A stretch of DNA of 64,000 nucleotides from JALYGJ01 sp036558545 (GTDB taxonomy: Bacteria > Chloroflexota > Limnocylindria > Limnocylindrales > CSP1-4), in the NCBI GenBank assembly GCA_036558545.1, contig DATBFJ010000028.1, positions 11,003-75,002 of the forward strand, written 5' to 3'. Positions within the stretch are counted from its first letter, which is position 1. Every line of letters begins with the position of its first letter. Below, in pieces: positions 8,020 to 16,758 of the stretch. The notes beneath the pieces were generated by a model. It was not told the origin of the DNA and did not search any database. It worked only from the letters and a program-made list of their open reading frames with translations. The position numbers and the translations under genes are program-made.

Positions 8020-8022
8020 TCA
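7987..8022. terminator. Perfect 14-bp hairpin, likely bidirectional terminator
   Basis: TGAAACTGCGGCGG (7987-8000) pairs with CCGCCGCAGTTTCA (8009-8022) around an 8-base loop. The right arm includes the transaldolase stop codon. On the plus strand the stem is followed by GTTTTGG, a weak T-tract; on the minus strand C-runs follow. Confidence 0.7.
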
Positions 8023-8724
8023 GTTTTGGCGGCCTGGGACGGCGGAGGCAGGGACCTCCTGGGCATTCTTCTCTGCAGCAGCCCTGCGTGCCTTCTCCCA
8101 GTCCGAGCGGAACGTCACGATTCCCTTGTCGGTGAGCGGGTGGTGAACCATCTGCTGAAGCACCTTGAAGGGAATGGTCGCGATGTGCGCACCGATGAGT
8201 GCCGCATCCGTCACATGACGGGGGTGGCGAACGGAGGCGACGAGCACCTCGGCATCCAGGTCGTACGTGTCGATGATCGGCACGAGCTCGCGAATGACAT
8301 CCATGCCTTCCTGGTTGATGTCGTCCAGGCGACCGACGAAGGGCGATAACAGCGAGGCCCCGGCCTTCGCCGCAAGGAGGCCCTGATTGGCCGTGAAGAT
8401 GAGCGTGCAGTTGGTCTTGATGCCCTCATCGGCAAAGCGGGCGATCGCCTCCAGGCCCTCTTCGCTCATGGGCACCTTGACGACGATATTCGGCGCGAGC
8501 TTGGCGAAGGCCCTGCCCTCTCGGAGCATGCCCTCGACATCTTCTGCCACAACTTCCGCGCTGACCGGACCGGGCGTCAGGTCGCATATCTCACGCAGGA
8601 TGTCGTCGTAAGAACCGCCCACCTTTGCGTAGAGGGTCGGATTGGTAGTCACGCCGTCGAGCACGCCCCATTTGGCGGCAGTGCGGATCTCCTCGATCTC
8701 GGCTGTGTCAAGGAAAAGCTTCAT
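8020..8724 (-). CDS. tal: Transaldolase (short TalC/FSA-type)
   Basis: A 234-residue TIM-barrel aldolase of the small transaldolase/fructose-6-phosphate aldolase type. It starts MKLFLDTAEIEEI, has GVTTNPT near residue 24, the Schiff-base lysine K83 in VVKVPM, NCTLIFT and SPFVGRLDD. It would move a dihydroxyacetone unit between sedoheptulose-7-P and glyceraldehyde-3-P, complementing the transketolase and oxidative pentose phosphate enzymes at 24-32 kb. The C-terminal ~25 residues (after FRSDWEKARR) are an Ala-rich extension. GGAG lies 6 bases before the ATG. Confidence 0.9.
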   Translation of the reverse strand: MKLFLDTAEIEEIRTAAKWGVLDGVTTNPTLYAKVGGSYDDILREICDLTPGPVSAEVVAEDVEGMLREGRAFAKLAPNIVVKVPMSEEGLEAIARFADEGIKTNCTLIFTANQGLLAAKAGASLLSPFVGRLDDINQEGMDVIRELVPIIDTYDLDAEVLVASVRHPRHVTDAALIGAHIATIPFKVLQQMVHHPLTDKGIVTFRSDWEKARRAAAEKNAQEVPASAVPGRQN

Positions 8725-8788
8725 TGCGGACTCCTCGTTCTTGGCCGCATCTTACGCGCGCTCCGATTGCGCACCTTAAAGTCCGCGG

Positions 8789-9763
8789 ATGCCTACCCGC
8801 TTTCAATCTCAGAAATTCGCGCCGGAGCACGTTGCGGAGGCTGCCGCGCTTCTTGCGGATCGCCACAAGCGCCATCGCCAGGCATGGCCTTCGCTGGACC
8901 CCAAATTCGAGGATGCCAGGAACTGCGAACCGCTCCTGACCGAGCGCCTCGAGCGGGGTGGTGCTTTGGGCGCGGTGGCAATCGCAGATGGGCACGTCGC
9001 CGGTTACGTGCTGACGACCCCCAGGGAAGACGCCACGTGGGGTCCCAACGCGTGGGCCGAAGACGTGGGCTCGGCGGGTGATGGCGAAGCGGTTCGCGTG
9101 GCCTATGCCGCCATTGCCGGCGACCTCGTCGACGCGGGCATCCGCGGTCATTGGGCGATGGTCCCTGCGAGTGACGACGAGCTCATCGAAGCCTGGTTCA
9201 GCATGAGCTTTGGCGTGCAGCACGTTTACGCCCTTCAGGCTTCGGTAAGCACCGACTTTCAGCCAAGGGTGCCCGACGAACTGACGATCAGACGACCGAC
9301 CAGGGAAGACATTCCAGTCATGGCCCAACTCGACCTGGTGTTGCCCGAGCACGTCAGTCGGGGCCCCGTGTTCTCGACGCTCAGAGTTCCGACGCTCGCA
9401 GAAACGCAGGCAGAGCTGGCACAGGATTTCGACGATCCCAAGTACAGCCTCTGGGTCGCGGAACGCGATGGAGCGATCGTGTCAGAGCTTGTCGGGCTCA
9501 ACCTTGACGACTCACCCTCATGGACGCCGCTGATGAAGCCGGTCAGTGCTGGTTTCCTCGGCTTTGCCGCGACGCTGCCGTCAGCGCGCGGCCTGGGCGC
9601 AGGCCGCGCGCTGACCGACGTCTTCAAGGCCTGGGCACGCGACTCCGGCTACCAATGGCTCGCCACGGATTGGCGATCGACGAACGTCGAGGCAAACCGG
9701 ACGTGGCAGGCGATGGGCTTCGTGCCGCACTACCTGCGGCTCTACAGGGCGATCCCGGGCTAG
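8789..9763 (+). CDS. GNAT family N-acetyltransferase, two-domain
   Basis: A 324-residue protein with two GNAT-like halves. The N-terminal half (about 1-150) has lost most of the acetyl-CoA motif. The C-terminal half keeps ISRPTREDIP-like opening, LGFAATLPSARGLGAGRALTD (motif A, Q/RxxGxG/A form RGLGAGRAL) and a final ATDWRSTNVEANRTWQAMGF segment typical of GNAT motif B. It would acetylate a small-molecule amine; the acceptor is unknown. The ATG at 8789 has no evident ribosome binding site, so the transcript may be leaderless. It is divergent from tal with 64 bases between them. Confidence 0.8.
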   Translation: MPTRFQSQKFAPEHVAEAAALLADRHKRHRQAWPSLDPKFEDARNCEPLLTERLERGGALGAVAIADGHVAGYVLTTPREDATWGPNAWAEDVGSAGDGEAVRVAYAAIAGDLVDAGIRGHWAMVPASDDELIEAWFSMSFGVQHVYALQASVSTDFQPRVPDELTIRRPTREDIPVMAQLDLVLPEHVSRGPVFSTLRVPTLAETQAELAQDFDDPKYSLWVAERDGAIVSELVGLNLDDSPSWTPLMKPVSAGFLGFAATLPSARGLGAGRALTDVFKAWARDSGYQWLATDWRSTNVEANRTWQAMGFVPHYLRLYRAIPG

Positions 9764-9769
9764 GCGGTT

Positions 9770-10702
9770 TTACCAGTCCTCTGCCGGAACACCGGCTTCC
9801 GCCGCTGCGACAACCGAAACTCGCAGGGTGTCCAGATCTCGCGCGACCTGCTCGAGGATTGGCGCGGCCGCACCGGCTGACGAGCGGCCGAAGACCGTCG
9901 CGCCAAGCCGACCGAATGCACGCGCGTTGAGCCGCGACAGCCACGCGACCTCAGATCGGCGCTTGCCCAGCATGTCGATCGTCTTCTCGATCTGGACGGT
10001 GTGCTCATCGATGTGCGATGACCAGCGCCACTGGCGGAAACCGATCGTCACGGGATAGCCCGACCAGCCGGCCTTGACGTTCATCTCGTCGGTCGTCAGC
10101 GTCGCGTAGCGCGTGGAGGTCGCGTCGACGACATCGTCGAACTCGCGACGGACGTCCACGAGCGACCCGAGAGCCTCCTCGTCCTCCTCGGGAAAACCAT
10201 CGTTCGGATCGCCGGGCAGACGCTGCGGACCTGCCGGTCGCGGCTGGTCGCGCACGGACAGCCAGTTGGCACTGCCCCAGGCATAGCCGCGTTGCGAGTT
10301 GATGATGTGCTGCATCGTGCGCCGGATCGTCCACTCGGCGTTGCCCGGGTCCGCGTCGAGATCGACGTCAGTCAAAGTGGCCAGCACTCCATGCAGCGCC
10401 CAGCGAGAGAGAGCTGTTGCGCCGACGGCGTCGCGCGCCTCGCTGCTCGGCGAGCCGGCCAGTGCCCGGGTCGACGCTGACGCTGCCAGATCCAGGATCT
10501 CAAGGACTCGATAGAAGCCGTACCTCACGTCCGCGGGATTGCCCTCCCACGTCCACGCGCAGGTCAGTCGGTCGTCATCGAACGCGGCGAACGCGTCGAG
10601 CAGCTCGCGAAATGCGTCGCGCGCCCGGACCAGCGAACTCGGAATCTCGACGAGCGGTCCGGGCGCCTTCTCCAGGATGTACGGGTCGATGGTTGCTCTC
10701 AG
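9770..10702 (-). CDS. DinB-superfamily protein (probable CTG start)
   Basis: DinB-like four-helix protein. Metal-ligand candidates are His in TMQHIINSQRGY and the HIDEHTVQ pair, the usual three-His arrangement for divalent metal; members include thiol-dependent S-transferases and maleylpyruvate isomerases. The first standard start is a GTG at 10528 (252 residues), but coding sense (DPYILEKAPGPLVEIP, then DAFRELLDAFAAFDDDR) continues upstream to the end of pyrG, with no ATG/GTG/TTG before an in-frame stop at 10769-10771. I therefore extend it to a CTG at 10702 that overlaps the pyrG TGA as CTGA and has GGAG 7 bases upstream (310 residues). It follows pyrG and converges on the GNAT gene. Confidence 0.7.
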   Translation of the reverse strand: MRATIDPYILEKAPGPLVEIPSSLVRARDAFRELLDAFAAFDDDRLTCAWTWEGNPADVRYGFYRVLEILDLAASASTRALAGSPSSEARDAVGATALSRWALHGVLATLTDVDLDADPGNAEWTIRRTMQHIINSQRGYAWGSANWLSVRDQPRPAGPQRLPGDPNDGFPEEDEEALGSLVDVRREFDDVVDATSTRYATLTTDEMNVKAGWSGYPVTIGFRQWRWSSHIDEHTVQIEKTIDMLGKRRSEVAWLSRLNARAFGRLGATVFGRSSAGAAAPILEQVARDLDTLRVSVVAAAEAGVPAEDW

Positions 10703-12351
10703 GCCGTAGCTCCAACTGCTTCGTTCGTCGTCGGTGTTCCGGTCTTCGCCGCCTGTTCGATTGCCGCCTTAACGAAGCCGGTGAACAGCGGATGTGGCCG
10801 ATCGGGCCGACTCTTGAACTCGGGATGGAACTGCGAGGCGACGAACCACGGGTGGTCCTTTAGCTCGACGATCTCGACGAGCCTGCCGTCTGGTGACTGG
10901 CCCGACAGGAGCATGCCGTTCTGCTCAAGGGCATCTCGATACTCGTTGGAGACCTCAAAACGGTGCCGGTGACGTTCGTAGATGACTTCTTCGCCGTATG
11001 CCTGCGCGGCTTTCGAGCCGGGCGTCAGGCGCGCGGGGTAAAGGCCCAGGCGCATCGTTCCGCCCTTGTCTTCCATCTCGCGCTGATCGGGCATGAAGTC
11101 GATCACCGGTGCGTTCGTGAACATGTCGAACTCTGTCGAGTTGGCATCCGCCGCACCGACGACATCCCGAGCAAACTCGATGACTCCGCACTGAAGCCCC
11201 AGGCACAAGCCCAGGTACGGCACACCCTGCTCCCGCGCGTAACGTGCGCCCAGAACCTTGCCCTCGATGCCGCGATGACCAAAGCCGCCGGGCACGACAA
11301 CGCCCGCCGCACCCGAAAGGCGACCGGTGTAGTTGTCCGGAGTGAGCGCTTCGGAGTCCACCCAGCGAATGACGATCGATCTGCCTTGGCCCCAACCGGC
11401 ATGACGCAGCGCCTCGGTTACCGACATGTAGGCGTCGGGCAGCTCGATGTACTTGCCGACCAGGGCGATTTCGATCTGCGGCTTGGGACGCTTGATCAGC
11501 TCGACGAGCTCACGCCAGGCGGTCAGGTCGGCCGGATGCGATTTCTCAGCTAATCCGAGCTCGTGAACAACGAGGTCGTCCAGCCCACGGTCGTGGAACT
11601 GGAGCGGGACCTCGTAGATGGTCTCCGCCGTCGGCGCCGGAATGACCGCGTCAGTTGCCACGTCGCAGAAGAGAGCGATCTTCTCGCGCAGGTCATCAGG
11701 GACTTCCTGGTCGGAGCGGGCGATGATCACGTCTGGCTGGATGCCGATCCCGCGCAGCTCCTTGACCGAGTGTTGAGTCGGCTTGGTCTTCAACTCGCCG
11801 GTCGCGGAGAGCGCAGGCAGCAGGGTCACGTGGACGTACAGCACGTTTCCGCGTCCCACGTCCTTGCGCATCTGGCGGATTGCCTCGAGGAAGGGCAGGC
11901 TCTCGATGTCGCCGACCGTTCCGCCGACCTCGACGATGACGACGTCTGCCTTGCCGTCGCGCGCGACGCGCTGGATGCGTTCCTTGATCTCATTGGTGAT
12001 GTGCGGAATGACCTGGACCGTGCCGCCCAGGTAATCGCCACGGCGCTCCTTGGCGATCACGGCCTGGTAGATGCGACCGGTCGTGACGTTGCTCAACTGG
12101 GTCAGGTTCTCGTCGATGAAACGCTCGTAATGACCCAGGTCGAGATCTGTCTCGGCGCCGTCGTCAGTAACGAAAACCTCGCCGTGCTGGTACGGGCTCA
12201 TCGTGCCCGGATCCACGTTGATGTACGGATCGAGCTTGATGATGCTGACCGACAGACCCCGACTTTTGAGCAGGCGACCGACGCTGGCGGCGGTGATGCC
12301 TTTGCCGAGCGAGGAGGTGACGCCTCCGGTCACAAAGACATACTTCGCCAT
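10699..12351 (-). CDS. pyrG: CTP synthase
   Basis: Makes CTP from UTP, ATP and glutamine; 550 residues, normal length. The N-terminal amidoligase domain opens with KYVFVTGGVTSSLGKG and has SIIKLDPYINVDPGTM and EVGGTVGDIES. The C-terminal class I glutamine amidotransferase domain contains the oxyanion region GGFGHRG, the nucleophile in LGLCLGLQ and the His/Glu pair in SQFHPEFKSRP. The last ~20 residues are a loose Thr/Ala-rich tail. GGAGG lies 11 bases before the ATG. The DinB gene follows directly. Confidence 0.96.
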   Translation of the reverse strand: MAKYVFVTGGVTSSLGKGITAASVGRLLKSRGLSVSIIKLDPYINVDPGTMSPYQHGEVFVTDDGAETDLDLGHYERFIDENLTQLSNVTTGRIYQAVIAKERRGDYLGGTVQVIPHITNEIKERIQRVARDGKADVVIVEVGGTVGDIESLPFLEAIRQMRKDVGRGNVLYVHVTLLPALSATGELKTKPTQHSVKELRGIGIQPDVIIARSDQEVPDDLREKIALFCDVATDAVIPAPTAETIYEVPLQFHDRGLDDLVVHELGLAEKSHPADLTAWRELVELIKRPKPQIEIALVGKYIELPDAYMSVTEALRHAGWGQGRSIVIRWVDSEALTPDNYTGRLSGAAGVVVPGGFGHRGIEGKVLGARYAREQGVPYLGLCLGLQCGVIEFARDVVGAADANSTEFDMFTNAPVIDFMPDQREMEDKGGTMRLGLYPARLTPGSKAAQAYGEEVIYERHRHRFEVSNEYRDALEQNGMLLSGQSPDGRLVEIVELKDHPWFVASQFHPEFKSRPDRPHPLFTGFVKAAIEQAAKTGTPTTNEAVGATA

Positions 12352-12481
12352 AGCTGCGGCTACCTCCGCTATCGGCTGGGCGTCACGCGGTCACGGGCAC
12401 GCAAGCAGGAGGCCGGTTCAGGTCTGCTCGGGAAACCATCATAACCCAGTTGGGCCCGCCGGCGTGCGCTTGTTACATCAC

Positions 12482-13624
12482 CTAGGGCGTCGGGCGCATG
12501 TCGGGTCGCGCGCCATGAGGTAGGCCATCAAAAAGCAGCACGCCAGTTGATGGGTCCGTCCTGCACAGCACCACGTCGTCGACGGGGTTGCCGTGGCCAC
12601 ACGACAGGATCAGACCCGATCCATCAGGCAACCAGCGCGCCTGCGCCGCTCGGACCTGGGCAGGATTAGTCGTGTTAGTGATCTGCTTCGGATCCGTGCC
12701 GTCCGAGCGCATCGTCCACAGGTTCGATGGGTGGTCAACCTCGTGCATCTGGCCCAGGTCGTAAGTGTTGTACGCGATGAGGTCCTTGGTAGGGTCCCAG
12801 TCAGGCCACGCCGTGAAGCTGCTCAACTCCGTGAGCCAGGTCACATCGCCGCCGGTCGATGCGATCGTCCCGAGGCGCGAGCCGTCAAGGAACGTGCCGG
12901 TGGGATCCCAATGCTGGAGGTCGAACGCGATCGTCTTCCCGTCGGGAGACCAGGTGGGCGGGTTATCGAAGTGATCGGGAAACTTGACAGTGGTGAGTCG
13001 TTTGATCGTCCCTGAAGCGAGATCAATGGTGGCGAAGGAATCGTCCTCATCGCGGTAGCAGACGAAAGCGATCTGATGTCCGTCAGGCGACCATGCTGGC
13101 CAGTACGACGCCACACACTCACCCTTCGGATCGACAAGGCGTTCCGCGTTGGACCCGTCCGCATCCATCAGCCAAAGGGTTCCGTCGGGAGCTTCGGCGT
13201 CGATGTTGACGAAGGCAATCCTTTTTCCATCAGGTGACCACGCCGGACCTCGGTGCTCGCCCGGGAGGTTGCCCGCGATGACGTGCTCGCCCGATCCGTC
13301 CGGCCGGACCAGGAAGACACTCTTGAAGTCATTGCCTTCCACGTACCACTCGTAAGTGATCCACTGCTCGCCGTTGGCTACCGACATGACGCTCGCTGCG
13401 GCACTCGGCGCAGTCGGCGAGACATTCGGTCTAGCCGATGCTGCGCTCGTCGTAGCCGGTGTTGACCGTTCCGAGGTCGGCGCAAGTGAAGGCGTAGCCG
13501 AGGTTGAAGCTTCCGCTGCCGTAGGGCCAGCCGATGCCGTGGGTGTCGCGGTAGGGACCGCGACCGAGGAGCACGCCACGTCGACCAGCGCGATCGCCGC
13601 CGCAGCCGCCATCCTGAGATTCAC
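12482..13624 (-). CDS. Exported TolB-like beta-propeller protein
   Basis: Secreted 380-residue protein. GTG at 13624 is chosen because GGAGG stands 7 bases upstream; the open frame further up has no protein-like character. The N-terminus is hydrophobic and reaches a Cys in LVDVACSS; Asp at the -3 position makes this a poor lipobox, so lipidation is uncertain. A Thr/Pro/Ser/Ala linker (about 25-80) leads into repeated propeller blades marked by AWSPDGKRIAF, AWSPDGHQIAF, TWSPDGKTIAF and RWLPDGSGLIL, as in TolB C-terminal/PD40 repeats. Such proteins bind ligands or other proteins at the cell surface; the partner is unknown. Confidence 0.82.
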   Translation of the reverse strand: MNLRMAAAAAIALVDVACSSVAVPTATPTASAGPTAAEASTSATPSLAPTSERSTPATTSAASARPNVSPTAPSAAASVMSVANGEQWITYEWYVEGNDFKSVFLVRPDGSGEHVIAGNLPGEHRGPAWSPDGKRIAFVNIDAEAPDGTLWLMDADGSNAERLVDPKGECVASYWPAWSPDGHQIAFVCYRDEDDSFATIDLASGTIKRLTTVKFPDHFDNPPTWSPDGKTIAFDLQHWDPTGTFLDGSRLGTIASTGGDVTWLTELSSFTAWPDWDPTKDLIAYNTYDLGQMHEVDHPSNLWTMRSDGTDPKQITNTTNPAQVRAAQARWLPDGSGLILSCGHGNPVDDVVLCRTDPSTGVLLFDGLPHGARPDMRPTP

Positions 13625-13910
13625 TTGACCGCCTCCTTCTCCAGGTTCGCTGTCAGAGAACCGATGGCCCGAGCGGTCACTAAGGCAACACCGTGATGAT
13701 CGGCGACTCCGCCACACCAGTGCGCCACACCAGTTTGGTGCTCCAGCTAATGAAGACCGCTCCACCATCACGTTCGGGTTCTCGGGGTCTGTCTCAAGGC
13801 TTCCCCCGATTCGCAGCACCATGCGCCGTCGGGCAGATCGAAGGAAGTAGTGGAATCCCTGTGCGATACCCTCACGCGGGTGTGCCGGGGGCAGATGCGA
13901 GGCGGTTCTG
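13625..13910. promoter_or_regulatory. Divergent promoter region with tandem 12-bp repeats
   Basis: This 286-base gap between two divergent genes has no ORF I trust. The sequence CGCCACACCAGT occurs twice, at 13710-13721 and 13723-13734, one base apart, and is followed by TTGGTG, which can pair with ACACCAG. The repeats are a candidate operator for the adjacent LuxR regulator. Confidence 0.4.
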
Positions 13911-16700
13911 GTGGATGCGCTCTCGGACGGTCGCGAAGATGTCGCGCGGACGGCGTGGAACCTGCTGTCCGATGACCAGACAGGTCCTGGCGCGGTCGTC
14001 ATCGAGGGTGAGGCCGGAATCGGCAAGTCCTGGCTATGGAAGGCATTGGTCGACCGTGCGGCCGGCGACGGCATGTACGTGGCGTGCTCTCGACCAGTTG
14101 AATCGGAGGCAACGGTTTCGTATGCCGGCCTAGGTGACCTACTGGGCGACGTGCCTCTTGCAGACGTCGCGGCTCTCCCTGGACCGCAGCGCAATGCGAT
14201 CGAGATCGCGCGTTTCCATCGTCAGCCAACCCAGCCTTTGGACGACGTCAGGCTGATGGGCACGGCACTCGCCGCGCTGTTGCGCCTCATCGCCGCGCGG
14301 CGTCCGGTACTCCTCGCAATCGACGATGTCACTTGGCTCGATGTCGCGACGGGCCGCGCCCTCGGCTTCGCGGCGCGTCGGTTGGATGGCAGCCGTGTGG
14401 CGCTGCTTGTCACCCGTCGATCCGTGCAAGACGTCGGCCTTCCCCCTGCAGTCGCGCAGCTCGACCGAGAGCGTGTGTCAGTGCTCGAAATCGGCGCGTT
14501 GCCCGCTCCTCATTTGGCCCGCATCGTTGAGCGACAGGTCGGCCTTCGTCTCAACCGTGCCCAATCGGTGCGACTGCGCGACCTCAGTCGCGGCAATCCG
14601 CTCGTTGCGATCGAGCTCGCACGAAGTGTTGCCACGAGCCGCGGCCAGAATGACCTGTGGCAGCAGGTCATCGAACAGCCTGTTGTTGCCGATCTCGCGC
14701 GCCATCGCTTGAGCGGAGCCGATCCCGAGCTGCTCTACGCGCTGGCCGCGGTTGCGGCCCTCGCCGAACCGACACTGGACGTGCTGGCGAAACTGCTCGG
14801 ATCGGAAACGGCCGCGAATGCCGTCGTCGAGGCCTCCAAACAAGCACGTCTTGTGCACTTGGAAAACGGCGATCGCCTTCGCTTCGATCATCCGCTACTG
14901 GCTGCAGCGGCCTACGCGAGCTTGCCCGCGAGCGAACGATCCGCCCTGCACCAGCGACTCGGCGGCCTGATGATCAATCCGGAGGCACGCGCCCGTCACC
15001 TCGCGCTGGCTTACGAGCGGCCCGACGAGCCGACTGCGGCTTTAATTGCTCTCGGAGCGCAGGAGGCATCGGCTCGCGGCGCGCAGGATGCCGCGGCCGA
15101 CCTTACCCTGGCCGCCCTGCGTTTGACCGATCCGGCCGAGTCGGATCTGATCGTCCAGCGTTCTCTCATGGCGGCCAGCCACCTGGTTCGCTCCGGTCAA
15201 GGGGCTCGTGCCCGTGAGCTGTGCGCCCCGCTCGTTGCACGACTTGAACCCGGGCCGGCTCGAGCTCCCTTGCTCCGCGTGATGGCCGAGTCCCTTCTGG
15301 CGGAGGACAGCTTTCCAGCAGCCATCGAGCTGCTCGATCAATGTCTGACTGAGGTCGGCGACGACCCGGCTCAGCGCGTGACGATCGATCTTCAGCTGGC
15401 TTACGCGAAGGTGAACCGATTTGAGGTTGCCGCTGCGGCGGCCCATGCGCGTCGGGCACTCGCGGACGCACGAGTGCTGGGCGCGCCAACGCTCATCGGC
15501 AGCGCCCTAGCAGCTGACGCGATGATGCGCTTCTTCAATGGCGAAGGCGTCGACAGGGCCGCTGCCGAAGATGCTCTAGCCCTCGAGGACCCGACCGTGC
15601 CAATGCCGGCCCTGTTCCGTCCGCGCCTGCTGGTGGCGCTGCTTCTGTTCGCGACGGGCGGCCACGTGCGCGCCCTTGAGCTGCTGCGCGGCGTCGTGGC
15701 CGACGCGCGCACGCTCGGGGACGAAGCCAGCCTCGTGCCCGCCCTCATGTACATGTCGTGGTGCGCCGAAATGGTTGGCGCGATCGGCGAAGCGCGGCGC
15801 TTGGCAGCAGAGGCCAGGGCTGTGGCTGACGCGATGGAGCACGACGTGGCGCTCGCGTACGCCCTGTCAGCCACCAGCCGGGTCGCCCTTATGCGCGGCG
15901 ATCTCGAGACGGCCCGGGCCGACGGGCTCCGAGCCTTTGACGCCTTTGAGCGAGCCGAGTGGCTGGCCGGCTCGATCTGGCCAGCCTCTGTCCTGGGCGC
16001 GGCCGCGTGGGCCAACGGTGAGGCAGAAGAGGCCTTGAAATGGCTACTCCCCGCCGAGGAGCGCCAGCGCGGTGAGGGTCTGATCGACCCCGGATTGGCA
16101 TCCTACGGCGACCTGCTCGAAGCAATGGCTGCGGCACGGAGTCGTGATGAGGTGCTCGCCTGCATCGAACGGCTCGAGACGTTGGCCATAAAACTTGGCG
16201 GAGCCACCACCCTGGCGCAGATCGAACGCGGCCGCGCTTTGGTACTGGCTACTGATGGCCGTCTCGTCGACGCGATAGCGGCGACCGATACGGCACTCAG
16301 CTACCTGGAACGGATCGACCCGCTGCCTTTCGAGCGAGCACGGACGCTGCTCGTGCGCGGGCGCATCGAGCGCCGCGCGAAGCGCCGCGCCGCCGCGCGC
16401 TCGTCACTCGAAGAGGCGCACACAATCTTCAACGGGCTGGGCGCCTCGATCTGGACGGAACGCACGGAGGCGGAACTAGCCCGGCTGCGCGGACGCGGAC
16501 CGGCCGACCTTAGCGAAACGGAGACGGCCGTTGCTCTGTTTGCCGCCGATGGCCTAACCAATCGCCAGATCGCAGATGCTGCGTTCCTCACTCCCAAGAG
16601 CGTCGAAGGCGTGCTGGCCCGCGTCTACGCCAAGCTCGGAATTCGGTCGCGTGCCGAGCTGGGACGCTGGGCGGCGCGAAGGCTGCCGCCGACTTCATGA
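13911..16700 (+). CDS. Large LuxR-family (LAL/MalT-like) ATPase regulator
   Basis: A 929-residue transcription regulator. Near the N-terminus is an AAA/STAND-type NTPase with Walker A GEAGIGKS (about 34-41) and Walker B VLLAIDDVTWLD; the middle is a long Ala/Leu/Arg-rich helical array of TPR-like repeats; the last ~65 residues are a LuxR/NarL helix-turn-helix (LSETETAVALFAADGLTNRQIADAAF, shown here as LSETETAVALF plus LTNRQIADA). The family senses a signal through the repeats and uses ATP for switching. The GTG at 13911 is the first start in frame after an open stretch; no ATG is nearer. The signal and targets cannot be read; the divergent propeller gene is a plausible target. Confidence 0.86.
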   Translation: MDALSDGREDVARTAWNLLSDDQTGPGAVVIEGEAGIGKSWLWKALVDRAAGDGMYVACSRPVESEATVSYAGLGDLLGDVPLADVAALPGPQRNAIEIARFHRQPTQPLDDVRLMGTALAALLRLIAARRPVLLAIDDVTWLDVATGRALGFAARRLDGSRVALLVTRRSVQDVGLPPAVAQLDRERVSVLEIGALPAPHLARIVERQVGLRLNRAQSVRLRDLSRGNPLVAIELARSVATSRGQNDLWQQVIEQPVVADLARHRLSGADPELLYALAAVAALAEPTLDVLAKLLGSETAANAVVEASKQARLVHLENGDRLRFDHPLLAAAAYASLPASERSALHQRLGGLMINPEARARHLALAYERPDEPTAALIALGAQEASARGAQDAAADLTLAALRLTDPAESDLIVQRSLMAASHLVRSGQGARARELCAPLVARLEPGPARAPLLRVMAESLLAEDSFPAAIELLDQCLTEVGDDPAQRVTIDLQLAYAKVNRFEVAAAAAHARRALADARVLGAPTLIGSALAADAMMRFFNGEGVDRAAAEDALALEDPTVPMPALFRPRLLVALLLFATGGHVRALELLRGVVADARTLGDEASLVPALMYMSWCAEMVGAIGEARRLAAEARAVADAMEHDVALAYALSATSRVALMRGDLETARADGLRAFDAFERAEWLAGSIWPASVLGAAAWANGEAEEALKWLLPAEERQRGEGLIDPGLASYGDLLEAMAAARSRDEVLACIERLETLAIKLGGATTLAQIERGRALVLATDGRLVDAIAATDTALSYLERIDPLPFERARTLLVRGRIERRAKRRAAARSSLEEAHTIFNGLGASIWTERTEAELARLRGRGPADLSETETAVALFAADGLTNRQIADAAFLTPKSVEGVLARVYAKLGIRSRAELGRWAARRLPPTS

Positions 16701-16758
16701 TCCGGCCACTGAACCGCGGGGAGTTGCTTTGCGCTGAGCTACCCGCACGCTGACCTGG

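Noticed and set aside
13625..14194. Extension of the beta-propeller ORF to 570 residues
   Set aside because: The upstream part overlaps the LuxR gene antisense; GTG 13624 has a perfect ribosome binding site.
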